NCBI RefSeq assembly: GCF_037975245.1 | Contig: NC_092575.1 | Coordinates: 18,244,841-18,308,840 of the forward strand | Origin: Apostichopus japonicus | Lineage: Eukaryota > Echinodermata > Holothuroidea > Aspidochirotida > Stichopodidae | Direction of reading: 5' to 3' | Length of the DNA stretch: 64,000 nt | Shown here: piece by piece, positions 21,040 through 32,880 of the stretch | How positions within the stretch are numbered: position 1 is the first letter of the stretch | Layout: each line of letters starts with the position of its first letter | Made by a program: the position numbers and the translations under genes | The notes under the pieces: model-generated | What the model was told of the DNA's origin: nothing | Databases searched by the model: none | Seen by the model: the letters and a program-made list of their open reading frames with translations, nothing else

Positions 21040-24000
21040 TTGTTCTAAACCTGATCCAGCTTCATTACAGACATCCAAGACTCACAATTTTCCTTCAATT
21101 TTCTTCATCTTCTTCTTTCACCTGAGACAGTATTGTAAAAGATAAGATTTCATATATTGGAAAGCAGATAGACATTGCAACTAGACTCATTTTTATACAC
21201 TCTCTCCCTTCCTCCCCTGACTACCTAAACAATCCTGACTGCTGCCTCATTGATTTAACTATGTATAAACAAATGTATATGATTGTGGTTTAATGGCAGA
21301 AATAAACGAAACAAATACCAGAGCTTAAATATTTCTGTGTTACTATAGTAAACTGCATACCCAAACGGAAGCATTACAGAATCTTCAATGTCTCAGACCT
21401 CCAGCAGGATGTTACAGTCACAGTTCATGGAGTCTCCTCGTGAATCAGTGTGGCCAATGCAATGCTGTAAAGACAAATATCAAAGCAATATGTACAGTAT
21501 ATATATACCTTTGGTGTGAAATAAATTTTAGTATTTTTTTAAAAGTAGTTTTACATAAGATCATCTTCCTGTTTGCGTATGCAGATACCTTTATGATGAA
21601 TGTTTACAAACATGAATAAACTGTACCTCTATTTGTTACTAAGTGCCTGTTTATTTTTAATACTTGCAATATGACTCTTTAATGAACCTTACTAGACATT
21701 GCTATCAAACCTATGGAGTACTTTGTAAAATGCCAAAACTTCCTTTGATGTATATTGTTCACTATCATGGTCAAGCTGATTGAAAGGAATGAATTCAACA
21801 CAATTTGAGAACATTTCATCAGCCAAACAATTTGGAGAGCATGTACTAGTTTAAACAAACTTAGCAAGCACATTCATGAGGAACTGGAAAATTGAAAAAT
21901 GTCTGAAATAAACATCATTCTTGAAACGAGAAACTTGACAAGCGAAATAAGGACCGACACTTAAGTTACAACATGTACACTTAGCAAAGATGAAAACTGG
22001 CTTTTCAGCCAATACACAAGTACCAACAACATATTGGTATATTCATGGTAAACCCTCATGTGCTTCCATGACTTCTAGCACCTGTGTAATAATATTCTAT
22101 ATCAACAAGGACAGAGATACTATATATTGTACTTATCTCTCAATACTCTTAACATGTGTTTACCATGAGTTGTGTTCCTCACAACTTTCAATCAATGTTT
22201 TCAAATTAAAAACCAAATTAAAGACAATTACTCAACAATGAGAGGTTGACTTAGCAAAGTTTGAATTTGGTTTAATAATAATCAGTTTCAGTGAAACAGT
22301 TCTGCAGACCATAAAATCATGCCTTAGGCATCAAAAGAAGGCTATGATCTGATAAAGATATGCCGAGAGTTGGACCAATACTGTTAAGCCTAGCTTCAGG
22401 TCAAAATTATGCTAGTTGATCAAATTAATACATCAATTTAGTTGCCTACGCTAGGTAACATCAGCTTTCATGGAGAGTTTTCTCCATACTTGAACCATCA
22501 CTAACATCAATTAGACCACAGAGCTAGGCCTAATTGCTTGAGAATTTCATTTTACAAAGTACCCTTGCTTGTATAAGAAGCCTAGGATAGGCTAGTTTGT
22601 CCTCATCTCTATCTAGCCTTCGCTTTGGTAGGCTAGCCTAGGTTTCCCATTTTCATTTGGTGGTAGGCCTAGCCTGGGGCCATTTGTTCCCTCCCCTAAC
22701 AACATTATTTTCCTCCCACTTAAAAGTGGAACAACTTACATTAACATTTTCAGGGGAGTTAACTAAGGTTTTTCATGGGAGGCATATTGGCTAGGCTATG
22801 TGGAAAGAATAGATGTTGTAAGTGGAATAACTGTAACAAAAGATTTAAAGGGAGAAAGGTAAAGTTAAGGGTGAAAAATAACATGGTTAAGGAAACTAAC
22901 ATACTATTTTCAAGGGAGGAGACTGTTGTTCTGTAGGCTCTGGCTGCATATTCTTGTAGAGTAAGCTAAAGAAAGTTGTGATATATGAAAATAGAAAATG
23001 TGACCAGGTATCTTCCTTGTGTAACTGTTCAGTGATTGGAAGATAAAAAAATGTTTGTGAATAGGCTGGATTGTTTGCATAGGATTGTATGCGAAAATGG
23101 GGTAATTTACATGCGTGGAATTCATAGTGGTAATGGGTTGTTTGCTTGTATGGCATTCATTGTGGGAATGAAATAACATAGACAATTTAGCCAATAGGTA
23201 TGCCCTCCTTGGTTCCTCTCCTTGTTTTCCTATTTACCAGTTTCTTCAATAACTACAAGTATAGTCAGTATTGCGAAGTTCGCCATACTGCGAAGTTCGG
23301 GCACCCTAAGAAATACACGATTTTCACCATGAAAACCTACAGGAAGAGCCAAATTTCACCAAAAAGTACGAAGCTACAGTTATTTTCTCTCCAAAATGAC
23401 CCGTGTGCAAGAAATTACTTACATATTTGTCAATAAAATGACGAAGATCTATGAAGTCTGTTATAATTACTGAAAGAGCAACAGCGCCACCAATTTTTAC
23501 CAGCGCCACACTGTAGGTTGCGTGGCCGAAATTCGCAATACTCTAGCAAGAAATACCAGTTCCACAATCACGAAGAATCTTCTTGGAAAACAACGTGAAA
23601 ACAGTTTGCAGGAAAGAAAGTTTGGCCGTGTATCGTACTATAACAAAATTCTCCCACCATATGAAGTATATTTTCAAATGATTTATACCAGAAGATTTAG
23701 TTTTGGGGTGTTTTAAGTCTTAAGTGGGCGAACTTCAAAGTCACCATCCTACAAGTGTCTCTTTGAAATATGTTCCTTTCTTTCACCAAACTCTCCTAAA
23801 TCACAAGACACATTTACAACGTACAGTTGCTTCACTACCTAAATTGATTCTTTCCACAGCCAAGCCGTCTTTCTTTCCTCCCCTGAAAAACGTTGGTTTC
23901 AACCCCTAAAAATAATTTCAGGGAGGAAACAATTGTTTTTATTCCTGAAAGTTGGAGAAGAAACCAACGGCCTTGCCTGTCATGATGGAAAAAAAAAAAG

Positions 24001-24750
24001 GAAAGAGAGAGAGCTTTCATCCTAAGCTAATTTGTCTGGCTGCGAGTTAGTTTCTTGAGGATGTGTTACTGTTACTTGTTAGTGTTAAGGGCTAGATCGC
24101 ATAGCCTAGGCTATGGTAGGCTACTCTGGTAGGAATTTAAAGACAGGGCCTAGGCTAATTAAGTTAGGCCTAGCCTAACTGTACTAGCCTTAACCAGAAA
24201 GTAATTAGGCCCAAACCTGCTAGGTCTAGTATTTTGTCGGAAGATATAAAGTGACTTACTTTACTTACGTTAATTGTCTAGTGAATATCATATTAGGCCT
24301 AGATTAGCATTCCAACTAGTATAGACGCCAGTGCCTACGTGAGCTAGCCTATCGTTAGGCCTAAGCGATGCTATTATATGATAGGCTAGCGTAATTTCTC
24401 ACGCTCGCTGACTCAAACAATGTGAAGTACTAACTTGCTCCACAAAACTAATACACAACCTTCGAGCTGGCGAATATATCTGCCATTCACATTCTTTGGC
24501 AGTTACCCCCCATACAGAATAGGCTACAAATTACAATTACGTATGAATTGTTAGCCAACGGCTGCCAGGAAGCGAACTGCACTGCTCGTGTAACCTTTCG
24601 TGAGCTTTATATACAGATCATAATTCGCGCTCCGTTGCTTAACCTTTGACCACGACCGTGTGCGTCTATGGCAAGCCATGTGGGCAAACACCGCATAATA
24701 TATCAACGTATTAATTGAAAAAAAAAATAATAAACTAGCAATGACATGCT
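21040..24750. other. Non-coding stretch, 'taggcctag'-rich in its right half
   Basis: No gene was recognised. A LINE-like tail (atggcagaaataaacgaaac) is at about 21294. From 22.38 to 24.38 kb the DNA is studded with AGGCCTAG/CTAGCCTA motifs, a background feature I associate with echinoderm and hemichordate genomes. Open frames of 60-95 codons here show no domain features. Confidence 0.45.
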
Positions 24751-24774
24751 AGATGCATATCCATTTGAAATCAT

Positions 24775-24925
24775 TCAGTGCTGCCAAGTCACCCGCTTTG
24801 GTCGGGTGTCACCCGCATTTTCGGGTCGTCTCCCGCTCACCCGCCCACCTGTCCGAATCTCCCGCATTTTCCCAAAAACTCCTGCATTTTTGAAGAATCT
24901 CCCGCATTGTAGGCCCACAGTGTTT
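24775..24925. repeat. Short 'cccgcattttc' repeat block
   Basis: Several imperfect copies of 'ctcccgcattttc' or 'acccgc' within 150 bp. Possibly the end of a dispersed repeat; no family assigned. Confidence 0.4.
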
Positions 24926-25848
24926 TTCCTGTGAAAGTGTATCATTGCTAGCGTGAAATTCATTTCATCACACCAAAATGCGAATTATCTCAGAACCGCC
25001 AGGATCGGAAATTACTCAAAGCCGATCGTGCTAAATATGCCCGACTGAAAGCAACGTTACCTATACGATTCGTGAAAAATAATACCGTTACGACACACGT
25101 GAACGCTACAGCGTCCGCAAAATTTCAGAGATTTTTTTTATTTCAAGATATTTTTTCCCCTGGAATGAAAAAAAAATAGACACAATACAAATATGGAGAC
25201 AGTATAGATTCAGCTTAGATGACCCGGGATGTGATGTTTCCGGCCATCTGAGGGGCCGTAAGATCCCAAAATTTTGAGTTCGCTGCGAATCTCGTCACAA
25301 AAGTTGTTTTAATGACCAATATATCATTACTCGAATGGGTTGGTCTGGCATTAGGCCTAGGCGGGACAGTAGGCGTACTGTCATGATCAACCCGGGGGGG
25401 GGGCGAGGGTGTAGGTCTGGCGTATCCATGGGACAGACATTCTAAAGATAATAATTTACACTTTTTGAGGGGGCCGGACTCTTGAGGCGAATCTTGACAT
25501 AAAAATGTCAGCCTAAAATTGTTTAGCTAGCTGCATGAACATTTTCAGATACAACAAATTTTGGCAAAAACTGCTTGAATTTTGTAATAAAATGTCACAT
25601 TTGAGATTTTTTAGATAAATTGTCTGAATTTTTAACCCATTCTCCAATATAAATGAAGGTATTAAATGAAATTCACTGTTTCTGTGATCCATGTAGAGGT
25701 TTTGTTCTTAAAGTACAGTTGTGCAGAGTTCTAGAGCATCTGTTCCTTATGCATGTCTTGAAGTAGAGGTTGGGTAAAGTAGAGGTTTGCTAAATTTTAA
25801 TAGAATCAATAGTTATATCTACTTCAGTTGCTGTAACTGTATCTTAGG

Positions 25849-26917
25849 CAGTGGCGGCGGAACCGGGGGGGCTTGGGGGGGCTCAGCCCCCCCAATGAAA
25901 AAGTTGAGGGGGCAAATGCATGATTAGCCCCCCCAATATTTACCAAGGCTCCGAAACGTGCAACTGCCCATTTTCAATGCATACTTGTCGATCTGTCCGA
26001 TGCACACGTATACTATATAGGTGTAATAATTTTAGTAATTGCTGGGAGACCCTCGGCCCGTCCCCTGGCTATAGACCACATTGTCACCCCAACCGCGTCT
26101 TCACGCCCCGTGAAAAGTGGAAGCAGTGAGTGTGAGTACCGGTAAGCGTAACACAACTTCGTCTTAGGCCAATGACTTGCCTTATTTGAGCCAGTTCTCC
26201 AACATCCCCTTACTTAGTGGCGGAGCGTTCATATATACAGTCAGCCCCCCCCCCCCCTTGACTCAAATGGACTGCTGGCGCCCTTTTCAGCTTTTCACTA
26301 CTTTTTACTTATTCGCGATTATTGACTATTTTATTGCGCTCTCATATACCTATTGACATTTGTCATATTCTGTTGGTGTAATTTTCCGACAAAATGGCGA
26401 CGACACCTATTTATTCTCCGTTTATCTGCAAATTAGCAAGGCCCGGAAAGGGTCATTTCCTGCAATCTAGGGAGTATCTTTACTCAGAAATTTTCTGTAC
26501 GCACCGCGCCAACCTGTGGTGGTGCTCCGCTTAGTGTCGAAAGCGCCCCTACAGACCATTCTTGCCCCCACCCTGACCAATACCCCTAGCTCCGCCACTG
26601 CCCTTACTACACTCAAAAACGTCTTTGCAAGTACACTACGAGTAGTAGCTACTCTCTTAAAACACCATCGAATATACAAATTACAATGTTTTTACAGACT
26701 TTTACGTGCAATCTGAGAAATTGCAGGCTTGAGACCCATATTTAAGGGCTAGGTATTCGCAGCATAAAACACTCGGGAAGTGCCGATTCCGGCCATCTGG
26801 GGGTTTGAAAAAACCCAAAATTTTCTTGTACGCTCCGCGCCAACCGATGGTGGCGCTCCGCTTAGATAGTCTCCACACATTAGCCCCCCCAATAATTTTT
26901 ACGTTCCGCCGCGTCTG
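25849..26917 (-). mobile_element. hAT-type composite element, copy 2 (inverse orientation)
   Basis: Flanked by a perfect 8-bp target-site duplication ATCTTAGG (25841-25848 and 26918-26925). Ends are CAGTGGCGGCGGAACC and, reversed, CAGACGCGGCGGAACG. It aligns over its whole length with the reverse complement of 2540-3619, including the inner element at the same internal position, so the nested pair moved as one unit. No transposase is encoded. Confidence 0.92.
26215..26600 (-). mobile_element. Inner hAT-type MITE nested in composite copy 2
   Basis: 386 bp flanked by CCCTTACT (26207-26214 and 26601-26608), the reverse complement of the AGTAAGGG flanking the inner element of copy 1. Same insertion site in both composites. 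The interior differs from copy 1 by indels and poly-C length. Confidence 0.92.
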
Positions 26918-26969
26918 ATCTTAGGTGCCCCCCCCCCTCCCTCTGCCAGGTTTCATCTAGGATGAACCA

Positions 26970-27055
26970 CTAGCTGGTGCTGTGATCGAGTGGATAAAGG
27001 CAATGGCATTTGAAGCAATGAGGTTTGGCAATCAGGAGGTTCTATGTAAGGTGGG
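26970..27055 (+). repeat. tRNA-Ser-like SINE head
   Basis: TGATCGAGTGGATAAAGGCA resembles the D-arm/A-box of serine tRNAs and TTTGAAG an anticodon loop with TGA. The B-box part (AGGAGGTTCTATG) is degenerate, so it is a decayed tRNA-derived repeat. Confidence 0.45.
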
Positions 27056-27129
27056 TTTATCATCCAAGAGCAGTCTACAGTTTTCCCATCTGAAATGAGT
27101 TTCTAAATTTTATATAAAATGTTGAATTG

Positions 27130-27900
27130 AAAGCCACCCGTAGTGTAAGTTGTGATCCATACGCCTGTGCGGGCTTCTCCCACATTTGTGTTTGGTTAAG
27201 CTTTGTAAAAATAACTGCTCATTATTATTATAACAAGGGCCGTGTAACCCCATTCTTAGATTTGGTATGGGGGGAGGGGGTATCTGCACTTGTTGGATGT
27301 GTAGTGCAATTGGACGCCAAGATTAAGAAACAGAAAACCACATTTACATAATGTTACAGCTCTGATATAAATCTTAGCTTTATAAGAAACTCAAAGGACA
27401 GCCATTTATTTTACCACTCTGTGGAAGTTGGAATCCTTTTTATTTATCAACAGCATACATACACACCACAATTGAATGATAATTAAACAGTAACATAAAA
27501 GATAAAAGTACTAAAACTGAAAACATGATAAGAAAATGACATCCCTTGATGAAAGTACAGTGAACTGGAGCCTCTGGAGAGAGATGTATACTAATACAAG
27601 CCTTTTAATTAGGTTGTGATATTGTGTGTTCAATCACATCTATAATAATCAACAATGTGGGTATTAATAAATAAGTACTCATTTGAGTGTGAAAATAAAG
27701 CCTACAGGTTGTCAAATAATTCATTGTTAACAGTTAGATCATATAGCAAACAGAACAAGTAGCTACAAAGGAACGTACTTCCTTCATAAAATATCGCCCC
27801 AAGTGTCTTGCAGCATATATTATGTAACTTAATTATACTCAACTATCAGAGTGAACAATAGAGTAAACAACTCTACAGTAAAGGCCACCATTTGAATACT
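27130..27900. other. Unassigned DNA before the LTR element
   Basis: AT-rich sequence with no recognised gene or repeat. Confidence 0.4.
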
Positions 27901-27907
27901 GTACTAT

Positions 27908-28879
27908 TGTTACGCCTGGGTTGTTCGGGATGCGTGTACCCCTTATTTAGAATGCGCCCAGGGCTACTAAGAATATGTTTTCCCGTTTTGTTTGAATAAT
28001 TTACCCTGCGATTTGTTGTCAATTCATTCACCATTCCATTTACTTTTATTTTATTATGCAGGTCTCTTTCGCTCTCCCCGTCGTCTGCCATCACCAGCAT
28101 TCCAGGCATTCGCACTTTTCTTACGCGAGTTGTTCTGTTTACCGTTTATCTATTTTACTTTCACTTGCTCTCTTTACCTTGTTTAATTAAGACGTTGTTT
28201 TTCTTATGTATTTTGTTTTGTGGACACTTAATTTATTTCGTTGAAGTTCGGGCAGAGAACTGGAGACCAGCGGTGAGCAGCACGGCAATTACAGTATAGT
28301 ATTATTTTAAAGGCAAGGTTCATTTATTTTAGGGAGCGGGTCCGGGAGTGAGGGCTGACTACGGGGCGCCATTCCTTTTGTATTGTACAACTAATAATTT
28401 CCCGTCCTGGCTGGCTTCTTTGCATGTTATAGACTCCGGAGGTAGGGTCAAATTAGGGCTCTCCCCGGAGGTATTGCAGAAGTTAATCGGGGCGGGACCA
28501 CATTAGGCAGTATTTGTTTAGTCTGCCGTTGGCGCCACGTGTCGGGTATTCACTCTCGTGATTCTTAAGAGCCGTGCTGCCCACGCCCTGGTATGTAGTG
28601 TATTTGTTATTTCTGCCCGTTGTTTGCTTTTATATTTGTGTACGGCAGAAAGTCACTGCCTTATTTTTGTTAAGTGTATGTTTAAAGTTAATTAAGCTAT
28701 TAAATTGTTGATTTGAGACCCAGTTCTCTTTAACTATATTCTTCTCTCTTTTTTGTGTATTGGTTCAAGCCCTGCTAGCATAAGTCTTCGCCTCCCCCCT
28801 TCCCCTGCCCTGACATCAGGTGGCCTCCAGCTGCCTGATTTCCCACGCTACCGCTCGGCCAGGGTACAAGGGCGTTACA
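27908..28879 (+). repeat. 5' LTR of the Gypsy element
   Basis: 972 bp starting TGTTACGCC and ending GGGCGTTACA, i.e. TG...CA with a short inverted repeat at the ends. The next bases, after GAAAT, are TGGTGTCAGAAGTGGGA, a typical Gypsy-class primer-binding site (begins TGG, complementary to a tRNA 3' CCA end). The tRNA species was not determined. Confidence 0.85.
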
Positions 28880-29070
28880 GAAATTGGTGTCAGAAGTGGG
28901 ATTATTTTTGTCACCCCACCTCCCTATTTCAAGTTTGCTGGCAGGGCTTTGGAGCCCCATGGTATTTGCGAGTTATTTTTATTTTGACAATTTAATATCA
29001 TACCAAGTTTCTTTACCTTTAAGTAAGCCTGGTTTCTGGAAGGAGGCGAGATGGCTGCACGTCGAGAGAG

Positions 29071-29649
29071 ATGTGGGGGGACTCTGTGGAGAGGCTTATT
29101 GTCGAGATAGAGGCACTGGAGAGAGAAGCGGAGGTTTGTCAATTTAATCTTACCAGGGATAGGGATTGGTTAAATAATAGGGGTACTTCGCCAGGCAGAG
29201 GGGTTCGTAATTCAAATGCCTTAGGTGACTCGTTCCGTAAACCTTTTATTATGCCAGATAGTTATGATGGGAAAAGAAAGTGGGATCATTACCTGACTCA
29301 TTTTACAGTATGTGGCGAGATTAATGGGTGGACGGAATTAGAAAAATCAAAATTCCTGGTAGCTAAGTTAACTGGGCACGCCCAGGAGGTATATATGGGA
29401 CTATCATCTACAGACCGTGGTAGTTATGAGACCACTGTAAACGCACTTTCTAGATATTTTGCTCCAGCGGCCCTGACTAGCACCAGAAGGGCAAAATTAA
29501 GATCTAGAGTACGGGCAGAGGGTGAGACCTTACCTGGGCTGTGCTCTTCAATCCGTCGGGAAGTGATAGAGGCTTATCCTGGCCTTGATATGCGAGCACA
29601 TGACGAGTTAGCTCTAGAGTCTTTTTTGGGTGCTTTACGTGACAGGGAT
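29071..29649 (+). pseudogene. Gypsy gag, N-terminal part
   Basis: Starts MWGDSVERLIVEIEALERE and contains PDSYDGKRKWDHYLTHF, the capsid-like segment of Gypsy gag, then LTGHAQEVYMGLS. The open frame runs a few codons into an inserted MITE and then stops. The preceding bases carry a stop, supporting this Met. Confidence 0.8.
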
Positions 29650-30013
29650 CAGTGGCGTAGGAAGGTACTTTTGAGTGGGGGGGCTGAAGATTGATGACCG
29701 GCCTGGGGGAGGGGTCTAAGGGGAGGGGAACACCCATCCCCTTTGGAATTTTTTGCATTTCCAGGTGGCCTCAGATGCAATTTGGTGCAATATAGCACAC
29801 TTCAACACCCACTCCGTTTTGTAAACTTAATTTCGTATTTTCACCTGGCCTTAGATGCAAGTTGGTGCTCCAAATGAGATTTTTTTTCTCATTTGGAAAT
29901 GAAAAAGGGGTTTTCTGACTTGCGAAGCGGGGGGGCAGAATGATACTTCCGCCCCTCCACATTTTTCACTGGGGGGGCTGGTGCCCCCCAGCCCCCCGGT
30001 TCCTATGCCCTTG
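29650..30013 (+). mobile_element. hAT-like MITE inserted in gag
   Basis: 364 bp with inverted ends CAGTGGCGTAGGAA (left) and, reversed, CAAGGGCATAGGAA (right), each next to G/C runs. Gag-like coding resumes directly after it. The flanking octamers acagggat and gctaggat share only 5 positions; if one G in the left flank is a later insertion, the match rises to 6 of 8 and the gag frame across the site is explained. Confidence 0.8.
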
Positions 30014-30470
30014 GCTAGGATTGTTGTTCGAAGGGGTAGACCCAAGACAATAGAAGATGCTCTGCATCTTGCCCTTGAGGTGGAGGCTATTGACCAGGCA
30101 GAGGGGGTGATGAAACCCCAGCGTTCTGCCTATACTGTTTCGGCATCGTCGGATACGGTTGGCGGAATTACTGAAAGATTGGATAGGCTGGAAGTACAAT
30201 TGGGAAAAGTTTTGGAGGACAATGCTAGGTTAAGTCAATTTGTTCAGCAAGGTCCGCCAGCGCCACCCCCTTTGACTGGGTCTGGGCCTGGTCCCATGCA
30301 GTGTTGGAGGTGTGCATGGGCAGTTAGGTCACATTAGCCGGTACTGTCCCTCTAAGCCAAGTAGACAGGGATCAGGAAACTAGAGTCAGTCGGGGATGAG
30401 GGGTGCCCCTCGACTGAGCGAACTGAAGCCCTGCAAATTTTTGGAAATGGGGAGGTCAAGTCAGGGGGAG
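30014..30470 (+). pseudogene. Gypsy gag C-terminal part with broken zinc knuckle
   Basis: After the MITE the frame encodes RRGRPKTIEDALHLALEVEA, a coiled-coil-like ITERLDRLEVQLGKVLEDNA segment and a Pro-rich linker. The CCHC knuckle follows: CWRC is in one frame and GHISRYC in another, so a single-nucleotide break lies at about 30310-30325. Confidence 0.8.
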
Positions 30471-30472
30471 CT

Positions 30473-30985
30473 TTGTGTGCAAATATATGTATCTCTAATA
30501 CCGAGATTCCTTTTTTAGTAGATACTGGCGCTGGTACTACCATCATTAGTGTTCAGACATGGGAGTGTTTATGCTCTGCAGGTAATTTGGCTCCACTTAC
30601 TGAGACAGGAGCCAGTTTTGCCGGTGTTGATGGTAGGCCACTCCAAGTAAAAGATAAATGTAATTTAACCTTCAAATTTCACACCCTGAAGATTCCAGTG
30701 CAAGTCCTAGTTGCCAGTATCACTGCCCCTGGTTTACTTGGAATTGACTTTTTAAGAGAACATGAATGTTTCATACAATTGGGAGGTGAACCCTTATTGT
30801 TTGTTGGTAGGACCCGCTTAGCTGTTCCTCTTTGTGAGACTCCGCTGGATCAGTCAATTAGGGTAGCACTGGTTGAGACAGTCTTTTATCCCTGCAGAGA
30901 GCGAGATTATGGTGTCAGGGGTGTTAGAATTGATACATGGAGTGCCCCCGGGGAAGCTGAATGGGCCAGGCCTACTGGAAACTAA
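30473..30985 (+). pseudogene. Gypsy protease region
   Basis: Contains FLVDTGAGTTIIS, the aspartic-protease active-site signature (D-T-G), and LLGIDFLREHE downstream, the conserved second-half ILG-type motif. A frame change at about 30880 leads to the polymerase frame. Confidence 0.88.
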
Positions 30986-32093
30986 ACCCGGAGTGCCTGA
31001 AAGCCGCCATGTTATGGTTGGACGTGCTTTAGTTGATACTTCTAGGACTGTCCCTATTAGACTATTAAATGGTACTTCGAATCCTCTAACATTGTACAAA
31101 GGTACCCATGTAGGCATAGTTTCCCCCATTGCCAACGTTGTGGAGGTAGATGAGGTAGAGAACAATTATACCAGTGGGTTACCGGCCGAGATGGAAGATT
31201 TGCTCCATCGAAGTGGGGAGTGTGTACCCGATTGTGAGCGTATTCGTTTGAGGCAGTTTTTGCAGGATAACCGTAGTGTGTTCTCTTGCGAAGGTGACCC
31301 CTTAGGAAGGACTGGGTTGGTTAAGCATTGCATTGATACGGGTGATGCAACCCCAATCCCACAGCTCCCTAGGAGACTCCCCTTTCATAAACGGGTAGAA
31401 GCACAGGCCGAAGTGAATGAGATGTTGACACAAGGCGTCATTTCTCCTTCTAAGAGTGCGTGGTCCTCCCCAGTGGTACTAGTGAAAAAGAAAGATGGCT
31501 CTTTGCGGTTTTGTATAGACTATCGTGGGTTAAATGACGTTACTAAAAAAGACGCCTTTCCATTGCCTAGGATAGATGATAGCTTAGATGCATTGTCAGG
31601 GGCTAAGTGGTTTTCTACCCTTGATCTAAAAAATGGGTACTGGCAAGTCGAAATGGACCGTAGAGACAGGGAGAAGACAGCCTTCTCAATGGGTAGTGGT
31701 CTTTATGAGTTTAATGTGTTACCTTTTGGATTGTGCAACGCCCCTGCCACTTTTCAGAGATTAATGGAGCAGGTACTTCGTGGGTTACATTGGCAAATAT
31801 GTCTTATATATATCGATGATATCATAATATATGCCCCCACGATAGAGGAGCATTTAGTACGCCTAGGAGAAGTTTTCCACCGATTAAGGGGGGCAGGGTT
31901 GAAGCTTAAGCCTTCCAAGTGTGACTTGCTCAAAAAGGAAGTCAAGTATTTAGATCACATTGTCTCTGATCACGGGGTGGGTACCGATCCCAGTAAGATC
32001 GAAGCAATCACAGATTGGCCCCCTCCCACAACACGTACTGAAGCAACTAAGGGAATTTCTGGGACTGTGTTCCTATTACAGGAAATTTATTAG
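30873..32093 (+). pseudogene. Gypsy reverse transcriptase
   Basis: A 406-codon frame with the ordered RT motifs: SPVVLVKKKDGSLRFCIDYR, FSTLDLKNGYWQV, LPFGLCNAPATFQRLM and the catalytic YIDD. The order and wording are those of Ty3/Gypsy elements. The frame ends early near 32040; the downstream LREFLGLCSYYRKFI segment is in the next frame, so one base is gained or lost there. Confidence 0.92.
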
Positions 32094-32511
32094 GAACTTT
32101 GCAGAAATTGCCAGTCCCCTACATGCACTAACAAAGAAAGGCCAAAGGTTTCTGTGGTCTGAGGAGTGTGAAGAACGATTTCAGACTCTGAAATCTAAAC
32201 TGACGACAGCTCCCGCATTAGCCTACCCAAATTTTAGTCAGATGTTTATCCTTGATACTGATGCTAGCAATACGGCAATAGGGGCTGTGTTGTCTCAGAC
32301 CATTCAGGGTGAAGAACATCCTGCAGCCTATGCCAGTCGTACGCTAAGCAGTAGTGAAAAGAAGTATTCCGTAACACGTAGAGAGCTTCTTGCTGTTGTA
32401 ACTTTTATTAAGAATTTCCGCCCCTACCTTTATGGCAGGAAATTTTTGTTACGCACGGATCATGGCTCCCTCCGTTGGTTGTATAACTTTAAATCCCTGA
32501 GGGTCAGGTAG
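31960..32511 (+). pseudogene. Gypsy RT connection and RNase H
   Basis: Encodes LREFLGLCSYYRKFI (end of RT), then FILDTDASNTAIGAVLSQ and EKKYSVTRRELLAVV, standard Ty3/Gypsy RNase H motifs including the D..E..D catalytic set, and finally RTDHGSLRWL. It breaks again at 32511. Confidence 0.9.
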
Positions 32512-32525
32512 CTAGGTGGCTGGAA

Positions 32526-32876
32526 GTGCTGGGCACATATGATTTTCAGATAGAAACTAGGCCTGGCAGAGTGCATGCCAATGCAGACGCTTTGTCGAGA
32601 AGTGATCCCCTCATGGTGCATTCGGGAGCATTGCCTGCCAACCCTCCGATAGAGACCCCAGGGTTATGTAACATAGTTACGGCGGACTCTAGTTGGGTTG
32701 AGAGCTGTACCAAGGAGCAGCTCAGGGGGTACCAACTAAAGGATAGTAATATTGGGCCAGTGTTGAATTGGAAGGAGAGTGGTTCTCGTCCTCCCTGGGA
32801 GCAGATTAGTGGGTTAGATAGGGCAGCAAAAGCTTATTGGGGCCCAATGGGACCTGTTAAGCACACTATCTTCTAA
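32526..32876 (+). pseudogene. Gypsy post-RNase H segment, cut off before integrase
   Basis: Contains YDFQIETRPGRVHANADALS, the normal end of RNase H, followed by a linker. No HHCC zinc-binding motif or DDE integrase core follows; unrelated AT-rich DNA begins at about 32880. This marks the 3' truncation point. Confidence 0.85.
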
Positions 32877-32880
32877 ATGA

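Larger units (their letters stand above)
27908..32880 (+). mobile_element. Ty3/Gypsy LTR retrotransposon, 3'-truncated
   Basis: Order: 5' LTR (27908-28879), primer-binding region, gag (29071 on, split by a MITE), protease, reverse transcriptase, RNase H and the connection region. This is the Ty3/Gypsy order. The sequence stops matching the expected connection-to-integrase part near 32880; no integrase and no 3' LTR copy occur in the window. Single-base frame breaks separate gag, protease, RT and RNase H pieces. The element is inactive as it stands. Confidence 0.9.

Noticed and set aside
22896-23194. Two overlapping minus-strand frames rich in His/Tyr/Thr
   Set aside because: No motif, no splice signals, and both frames overlap; consistent with chance openness.
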